Of a DNA stretch of 64,000 bases, positions 59,071 to 64,000 are shown piece by piece. A model generated the notes under the pieces. That model was not told where the DNA came from, searched no databases, and worked only from the letters and a program-made list of their open reading frames with translations. Numbering within the stretch: position 1 is the stretch's first letter; each line of letters starts with the position of its first letter. Made by a program: the position numbers and the translations under genes. Origin of the DNA: CATQHS01 sp965203375 (lineage in GTDB: Bacteria; Actinomycetota; Acidimicrobiia; Acidimicrobiales; Aldehydirespiratoraceae); NCBI GenBank assembly GCA_965203375.1, contig OZ241886.1:2294001-2358000 (forward strand), read 5' to 3'.

Positions 59071-60434
59071 CGGGCCGTCGCCGCCTTGGTCCGGGCCCGG
59101 GCCCGCACCGCCCGGGCGAAATCGTCGCCGCGCTCGGCATAACTGGAGTACCAGTCGAAGGAGGCGCAGGCCGGGGACAGGACCACCGCCCCGCCGGGGC
59201 GGGCCAGGGCCGCGGCCCGGGCCACGGCGTCGTCCATGTCGGCGGCGGCCTCCGCCGGGGCCCGGCCCGAGAACATCTCCGCGATCTCGTCCGCCGTCTC
59301 GCCGATGGACACCACGGCCCGCACCCGGCCGGCCGCCGCCAGCAGCGGCGCCAGGTCCAGGCCCTTGTTGCGCCCGCCCGCGATCAGCACCGGGTCGCCC
59401 AGGGCCGCCACCGCGGCCAGGGCGGCGTGGGGGGTGGTGGCCGACGAGTCGTCGTAGAACACCACGCCGTCGATCTCGGCCACCCGGTCGATCCGGTGGC
59501 CGGTCGGCTCGAAGCCGCTCAGCGCCCGGGCCGTCGCCGCCGGCGATGCTCCGGCCGCCGCCGCCACCGCGGCCGCGGCCAGGGCGTTGGCGATGTCATG
59601 GGGCAGGGCCCGGCCCAGGTCGGCCGTCTTCATCAGCGGGCCGTCCGGGCCGCAGAGCCAGCCGCCCGAGCCGCGCCAGTCGGCCGCCCCCGAGGCCGAG
59701 AACGTCACCGCGGCCCTATCCGGCCGCAGGCGGCCCATCACCGCCGGGTCATCGGCGCCCGCCACCGCCACCCCGTCGGGGGGGAGGCCGGACCAGACCC
59801 TGGCCTTGGCCTCCTCATAGGACCGCAGGTCGCGGTGGACGTCGAGGTGGTCGGGGGCGAAGTTCAGCCAGCACCCCACCCGGGGGCTGAAGCCGCGGCT
59901 GTGGGCCAGGCGGAACGACGACGCCTCCACCACGAAGACCTCCACATCGGCCCGGTCGATGGCCGCCACCAGGGGCAGGCCGGTGTTGCCCGCGGCTATA
60001 GCCCGGATGCCGGAGGCCTCAAGGGCCGCCGTCACCAGGTCCACCACGGTGGTCTTGCCGTTGGTCCCGGTCACGGCCACCGTCGGCCTGGCATCCCAGG
60101 CCCGGGCCAGATCGAGCTCGCTGGCCACGGGGACCCCCAGTTCGGCGGCCGCGGCCAGGGCCCGGTGGCCGTCGGGCAGGCCCGGGGTGGGGACCATCAG
60201 GTCGGCGCCGGCCAGCAGGCGGCGGAGCCGGCCGTCGTCTCCGGCGGCGACCAGATCCACCGACATCTCGGCCGCCTCCGCGGCCAGGGCCGACGAGGGC
60301 CGGTCGTCGACGGCCACGGCGGTGTGGCCGCGGGACCCGAGGGCCCGGGCCGCGGCCCGGTTGGCCACCCCGAACCCGGCCAGCAGGACCGTCGCCGGAC
60401 CGGCCGCCAGCCGCTCGACGGCCGTCTGAGTCAC
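59067..60434 (-). CDS. murD: UDP-N-acetylmuramoylalanine-D-glutamate ligase
   Basis: 455 residues. N-terminal Rossmann VLLAGFGVANRAAARAL, ATP loop VTGTNGKTTVVDLV, NFAPDHLDVH, HRIDRVAEIDGVVFYDDSSATTP-region and LSPACASFDWYSSYAERGDDF. Adds D-Glu. GTG 60434 is the last of five repeated starts after mraY. Confidence 0.96.
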   Translation of the reverse strand: MTQTAVERLAAGPATVLLAGFGVANRAAARALGSRGHTAVAVDDRPSSALAAEAAEMSVDLVAAGDDGRLRRLLAGADLMVPTPGLPDGHRALAAAAELGVPVASELDLARAWDARPTVAVTGTNGKTTVVDLVTAALEASGIRAIAAGNTGLPLVAAIDRADVEVFVVEASSFRLAHSRGFSPRVGCWLNFAPDHLDVHRDLRSYEEAKARVWSGLPPDGVAVAGADDPAVMGRLRPDRAAVTFSASGAADWRGSGGWLCGPDGPLMKTADLGRALPHDIANALAAAAVAAAAGASPAATARALSGFEPTGHRIDRVAEIDGVVFYDDSSATTPHAALAAVAALGDPVLIAGGRNKGLDLAPLLAAAGRVRAVVSIGETADEIAEMFSGRAPAEAAADMDDAVARAAALARPGGAVVLSPACASFDWYSSYAERGDDFARAVRARARTKAATAR

Positions 60435-60572
60435 CGAAGGCCCCTCTCCGCCGTCGCCAGCCGGCTCACGGGTCGGCCCTCTCCGCCGTTGTCGGGCGGG
60501 TCACGGGTCGGCCCTCGCCGCCGTTGTCGGGCGGGTCACGGGTCGGCCCTCGCCGCCTCGCGGGACCGTCAC
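60431..60572 (-). repeat. Array of 35-bp start cassettes between mraY and murD
   Basis: GTGA starts at 60572, 60539, 60504, 60469 and 60434 (murD), periods 33, 35, 35, 35. Mini-ORFs: 60501-60572 (23 residues, contains 60539 in frame), 60466-60504 (VTRPTTAERADP), 60431-60469 (VSRLATAERGLR). murD itself starts VTQTAVERLA. Each unit carries a GGAGAGGG-type site about seven bases before the next GTG. Confidence 0.8.
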
Positions 60573-61621
60573 GGGGTGGCCCTCGTTATGGAGTCGACGA
60601 TGCCGGTGTTCACGGCGTCGGCGTAGAAGAGGCCCAGACCCACCGCGGTACACAGGCCCGAGAGGATCCAGAACCTCACGATCACCGTGGTCTCGGGCCA
60701 GCCCCTGAGCTCGAAGTGGTGATGCAGCGGCGCCATCCGGAACAGACGGCGGCCGAAGCCCTTGAAGGAGATCACCTGGAGGATCACCGACCCGGTCTCG
60801 ATCACGAACAGGCCGCCGATGACCGGCAGCAGCAGGTGGGTGTTCGTGGTGAGGGCCAGCACGGCCAGCCCGCCCCCCACCGCCAGCGACCCGGTGTCGC
60901 CCATGAAGATCCGGGCCGGTGCCGCGTTCCACCACAGGAACCCGACGATGCCACCGATCATGGCCGCGCTGACCACGGCTAGGTCCAGGGCGTGGGACAC
61001 GTCGTAGGCCCCGTAGTGGTCGAACTGCCAGAAGCCGATGATGGTGAAGGCGGCGTAGCCCAGCCCGCCCGCCCCGGCGGCCAGGCCGTCGAGGCCGTCG
61101 GTGAGGTTGACGGCGTTGGCCGTGGCCAGGATCAGCAGCACCGCCCACACCCCCCAGACGAACCGGCCCAGCTCCAGTCCCGGGCTGTCGAAGCGGGTGA
61201 AGGAGACGCTGGTGTGGATGGAGGTGAACTCGGTGATCAGCACGACGAAGGCGATGCTCACCGCCAGCAGGCCCACGATCTTGGCCCGCTTGTTGAGGCC
61301 GAGGTTGCGGCTGGCCTTCACCTTGATCCAGTCGTCCAGCAGGCCGACCAGGCCGGCGCCGACGATGGCGCCCATGGCGATGATGCCGCTGCGGGTGTAG
61401 ATGCCCCCCACCACGTGGCTGACCACGTAGCCGGTGGCCGCCCCCACCACGATGGCGGCCCCGCCCATGGTCGGCGTGCCCGCCTTGGTCCGGTGGCCTT
61501 CGGGGCCGTCGTCGCGGATGGGCTGGCCCAGCCGGTGGCGGGTCAGGAACCGGATGAGGTAGCGGGTGCCGAACAGCGACACGATCATGGAGATGGCGGC
61601 GGCGATGAGCAGTCGGATCAT
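60569..61621 (-). CDS. mraY: Phospho-MurNAc-pentapeptide transferase
   Basis: Makes lipid I on undecaprenyl phosphate. 350 residues, ten transmembrane helices. GTPTMGGAAIV, catalytic GLLDDWIKVKASRNLGL, NLTDGLDGLAAG, and the HHHFELRGWPE motif. ATG 61621 shares ATGA with murE. murF, usually here between murE and mraY, is absent. Confidence 0.97.
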   Translation of the reverse strand: MIRLLIAAAISMIVSLFGTRYLIRFLTRHRLGQPIRDDGPEGHRTKAGTPTMGGAAIVVGAATGYVVSHVVGGIYTRSGIIAMGAIVGAGLVGLLDDWIKVKASRNLGLNKRAKIVGLLAVSIAFVVLITEFTSIHTSVSFTRFDSPGLELGRFVWGVWAVLLILATANAVNLTDGLDGLAAGAGGLGYAAFTIIGFWQFDHYGAYDVSHALDLAVVSAAMIGGIVGFLWWNAAPARIFMGDTGSLAVGGGLAVLALTTNTHLLLPVIGGLFVIETGSVILQVISFKGFGRRLFRMAPLHHHFELRGWPETTVIVRFWILSGLCTAVGLGLFYADAVNTGIVDSITRATP

Positions 61622-63138
61622 CGCTCCCCCGCCGTCGTCTCGCTGACCGCCGCCTCCATGGCCTTGCCTTCCATGGCCCTTCTTTCTGGGGCGGCGCCCG
61701 CCCGAGCCGCTTCTCCTCCCGCCGGTCCGGCACCGGCCAGCCGGGCCAGCTCGGCCCGGGCCACCAGGCGGTCGTCGAACTCGACCGTCTCCGACCCGAC
61801 GGTCTGGGTCGCCTCGTGGCCCTTGCCCGCGATCACGACCACGTCGCCCGGGCCGGCCTCGGCCAGGGCCCGGCGGATGGCCAGCCGCCGGTCGGTCACC
61901 ACCAGATGGGGAAGCCGGTCCATGCCCGAGACGATCTCGGAGATGATCCGGGCCGGGTCCTCGCCTCGGGGGTTGTCGCTGGTGACCACGGCGCGGTCGG
62001 CGGCGGCCGCGGCGACCGCCCCCATGACGGGCCGCTTGTCCGGGTCCCGCTCGCCCCCGGCCCCGAACACCGCCCACAGCCGCCGGCCGGTGATCTCCCG
62101 GGCCGCGTCCAGGGCGGCCCTAAGGGCGTCGGGGGTGTGGGCGTAATCGACCACGACGGTGAAGTCCTGGCCGGCGTCGACGATCTCGAAGCGCCCGGGC
62201 GCGGGGCCGGCCGCGGCCAGCGCCCCGGCCGCGGCCGCCGGGTCCACTCCCAGCGCCACCGCCGCCTCGGCGGCCAGAACCGCGTTGTGGACGTTGAACC
62301 GCCCCCCCAGCTTGATCTCGACCGGCAGGCCCCGCCACCGGAAGCGGGTCGAGCCGGGCTTCAGCTCGAGCACCTGCACGTCTTCGGGGCCGACCTCGGT
62401 GACGGGCACGGCCGCGGCTGCGGCAAGCTGCCGGCCCCCGGCCGACCCGGTCCACACCACGGCCCGATCGGACAGGTCCGGTTCGAAGAGCAGTGCCTTA
62501 GCCCTCAGGTAAGCGTCGACAGTTCCGTGGTAGTCGAGGTGATCGCGTCCGAGGTTGGTGAAGGCGGCGATCCGGAACCGGCAGCCGCCGACCCGGTGCT
62601 GGGCGAGGGCGTGGGACGAGACCTCCATGACCGCGACCCGCCGGCCGTCGGCCACCGAGCGGGCCAGGCGGCGCTGGATCTCGGTGGCCTCGGGGGTGGT
62701 GCGGGCCCCGGTGAGGGTGCCCATCTCATCGGCCGGGCGCCCGACGGCGTTGAGTATCCCGGCCAGCAGGCGCACGGTGGTGGTCTTGCCGTCGGTGCCG
62801 GTGACCCCGACCAGTTCGAGGCGGCGGCTGGGGTGGCCGTGGACCTCGGCCGCGGCCGGACCGAGGGCGGCCCGCACCGACGGCACGACCAGGCTCGGGA
62901 CCGGGCCCGGCACCGGCGCCTGGACCAGCAGCGCGGCCGCGCCCCGCCCGACGGCTTGGCCGGCGAAGTCGTGGCCGTCGTGGTTGGCACCCCGGATGCA
63001 GGCGAACAGCGCGCCCGGGCGGACTGAGCGGCTGTCGTGCTCGACGTCGACAACGGCGACCTCGCGGGCATCCCGCGACCGGTCGCCGCCCACCACGGCC
63101 GCGCCCACCGCCCGGGCCAACCGGTCCAGAGCGATCAT
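61618..63138 (-). CDS. murE: UDP-MurNAc-tripeptide synthetase
   Basis: 506 residues. ATP loop VTGTDGKTTTVRLLAG, MEVSSHALAQHRV, NLGRDHLDYHGT, VDYAHTPDALRAAL, and SDNPRGEDP, the DNPR motif of enzymes that add meso-diaminopimelate. The C-terminal tail (AMEGKAMEAAVSETTAGER) is longer than usual. ATG 63138 shares ATGA with the second mini-ORF after ftsI. Confidence 0.97.
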   Translation of the reverse strand: MIALDRLARAVGAAVVGGDRSRDAREVAVVDVEHDSRSVRPGALFACIRGANHDGHDFAGQAVGRGAAALLVQAPVPGPVPSLVVPSVRAALGPAAAEVHGHPSRRLELVGVTGTDGKTTTVRLLAGILNAVGRPADEMGTLTGARTTPEATEIQRRLARSVADGRRVAVMEVSSHALAQHRVGGCRFRIAAFTNLGRDHLDYHGTVDAYLRAKALLFEPDLSDRAVVWTGSAGGRQLAAAAAVPVTEVGPEDVQVLELKPGSTRFRWRGLPVEIKLGGRFNVHNAVLAAEAAVALGVDPAAAAGALAAAGPAPGRFEIVDAGQDFTVVVDYAHTPDALRAALDAAREITGRRLWAVFGAGGERDPDKRPVMGAVAAAAADRAVVTSDNPRGEDPARIISEIVSGMDRLPHLVVTDRRLAIRRALAEAGPGDVVVIAGKGHEATQTVGSETVEFDDRLVARAELARLAGAGPAGGEAARAGAAPERRAMEGKAMEAAVSETTAGER

Positions 63139-63220
63139 TCGGCCGCCTCACAGACGTTGAGCGCCGCTGACCCGATCATCGGGCCGCCTCACAGACGCGG
63201 AGCGCCGTCGGCCCCATCAT
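63135..63220 (-). repeat. Two tandem 41-bp start cassettes between ftsI and murE
   Basis: ATG at 63220, 63179 and 63138 (murE), period 41 each. Mini-ORFs 63176-63220 (MMGPTALRVCEAAR) and 63135-63179 (MIGSAALNVCEAAE) are near copies. FtsI itself ends SEAAE. Each stop overlaps the next ATG (ATGA), and the first ATG overlaps the ftsI stop. Confidence 0.8.
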
Positions 63221-64000
63221 TCGGCCGCCTCGGAGGTTTCCGGCGCCGGCGCCGGATCCGGGGCTTGGGGGGCGGTGACCGTCGCGGCCTGGGCCCGGCG
63301 GAGCCGGCCGGGGCCGGTGGCCGAGAAGGCCGGAATGCGGAGCTGGCGGACGGCGTACTCGGCAATCTCCGCCGCCACCGGCGCCGACACCTTGCCCCCC
63401 GATATGCGCTCGCCGGTGGGGTCGTCGATCACCACCAGCATGGTCAGAGCCGGCCCCTGCTCGTTGTTGACGATGGCCGCGAAGCTGGCCGTGTAGTGGC
63501 GGCCGTCGGGATGGCCCCACTGGTCCAGGCAGGTGTAGCCCTCGTCGCAGGGCTGCCAGGCCGTTCCCGTCTTGCCGGCCATGACGTAGCCGTCGATGGC
63601 CGCGGCCCGCCCGGTGCCCGACTCCACCACCGAGGCCAGCATCCGGCGCAGCGCGGCCGCGGTCGAGCTGTCGATCACCCTGGTCTTCTCGATGGCGTCG
63701 CCGGAGTCCATCACCAGCCGGGGCGCGGCCAGATAGCCGTCGTTGGCGATGACGTTGTAGATCTGCAGCATCTGCAGCGGGGTGACGGCCACCCCCTGGC
63801 CGATGGCCACGTTGGGCAGGGTGAGCAGATTCCAGCGGTTCAGGGGGAGCACGATGCCGTTGGCCTCGCCCTTGAACCCGAGCTGGGTGCGGGTGCCCAG
63901 GCCGAAGCCGACCAAGTTGGAGTGCATCTGCCTCTCGCCCTGCAGCAGGGCCAGCTCGATCGCCCCCACGTTCGAGGAGCGGGTGACGATGTCGGTCGGC
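63217..64000 (-). CDS. ftsI: Peptidoglycan D,D-transpeptidase FtsI/PBP3 (5' end outside window)
   Basis: The C-terminal 260 residues of a class B penicillin-binding protein. The SxN motif lies in TRSSNVGAIELAL at the right edge and the KTG motif in YVMAGKTGTAWQP. IGQGVAVTPLQMLQIYNVIAN is typical. The nucleophile SxxK and N-terminal domain are beyond the window. The C-terminus has a disordered Ala/Pro-rich tail ending ETSEAAE. Confidence 0.95.
   Translation of the reverse strand, partial: PTDIVTRSSNVGAIELALLQGERQMHSNLVGFGLGTRTQLGFKGEANGIVLPLNRWNLLTLPNVAIGQGVAVTPLQMLQIYNVIANDGYLAAPRLVMDSGDAIEKTRVIDSSTAAALRRMLASVVESGTGRAAAIDGYVMAGKTGTAWQPCDEGYTCLDQWGHPDGRHYTASFAAIVNNEQGPALTMLVVIDDPTGERISGGKVSAPVAAEIAEYAVRQLRIPAFSATGPGRLRRAQAATVTAPQAPDPAPAPETSEAAE

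Noticed and set aside
1..64000. CRISPR arrays, rRNA or tRNA genes, prophage structural genes
   Set aside because: None seen. The short tandem repeats here have no spacer pattern, and no phage structural families were recognised.

Overview
The window is high-G+C DNA of an actinobacterium. The evidence is the gene order ftsI-murE-mraY-murD-ftsW-murG-murC-murB-ftsQ-ftsZ-pgeF-yggS-sepF-yggT-divIVA without ftsA, a mycothiol synthase (mshD), a bacterial proteasome activator (bpa), menaquinone genes, DUF222/HNH genes and apparently leaderless promoters (a TAGGAT-like -10 box six or seven bases before the start codon). An Acidimicrobiia-like lineage is my best guess, but no rRNA is present to test it.

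Layout. 1-3083: SNF2 helicase running off the left edge. 3084-3474: tandem repeats with a C19 tract and a large AT-rich palindrome. 3475-8821 (minus): hisD-hisC-hisB-hisH-hisA-hisF. 8882-9523: nth. 9525-17952 (minus): a type I restriction-modification operon hsdM-hsdS-(ImmA metallopeptidase)-(DUF4411 PIN)-hsdR, in which HsdR carries a C-terminal S24/LexA-like protease domain. 18205-21772 (minus): accessory region, partly AT-rich, with a membrane coiled-coil protein, a winged-helix-like protein, a small ORF and a proteasome-beta-like Ntn-hydrolase. 22485-31114: a membrane zinc-ribbon-like protein, mshD, a membrane protein, menG/ubiE, a DUF222-HNH gene, menA, an orphan response regulator and a DUF255 thioredoxin-fold protein. 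31177-32730: AT-rich solitary OLD-family nuclease. 32756-34531: thiolase and DUF35 partner. 34739-38570: accessory stretch with palindromic repeats, an IS481-type element that interrupts a small membrane-protein gene, and a nitroreductase. 38804-46248: dnaE, bpa, a phosphatase-family protein, an Rrf2 regulator, rluD and lspA. 46381-64000: TraR/DksA-like protein with a histone-H1-like tail, divIVA, and the division/cell-wall (dcw) cluster back to a truncated ftsI. murF is missing from its usual place between murE and mraY.

How the genes work together. The his genes encode most of histidine synthesis (hisG and hisI/E lie elsewhere). The dcw genes build lipid II and the Z-ring, with SepF and DivIVA as ring and pole partners. 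menG and menA finish menaquinone. The restriction operon, the Ntn-hydrolase operon and the OLD nuclease look like acquired defence or conflict genes set into the housekeeping background.

The most unusual pattern is at operon junctions. At least eight junctions between essential genes (hisD/hisC, hisC/hisB, traR/lspA, pgeF/yggS, ftsZ/pgeF, murD/ftsW, mraY/murD, ftsI/murE) carry extra, mostly tandemly repeated copies of the downstream gene's ribosome-binding and start region. Each extra copy opens a tiny reading frame of 12 to 47 codons, and its stop overlaps the next start (ATGA, GTGA or an 11-base overlap), so chains of apparently coupled mini-ORFs link the genes. Repeat periods fit the frame needed to keep this coupling. 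Similar repeats with periods divisible by three appear as N-terminal peptide repeats in MurG, FtsQ and MenG.
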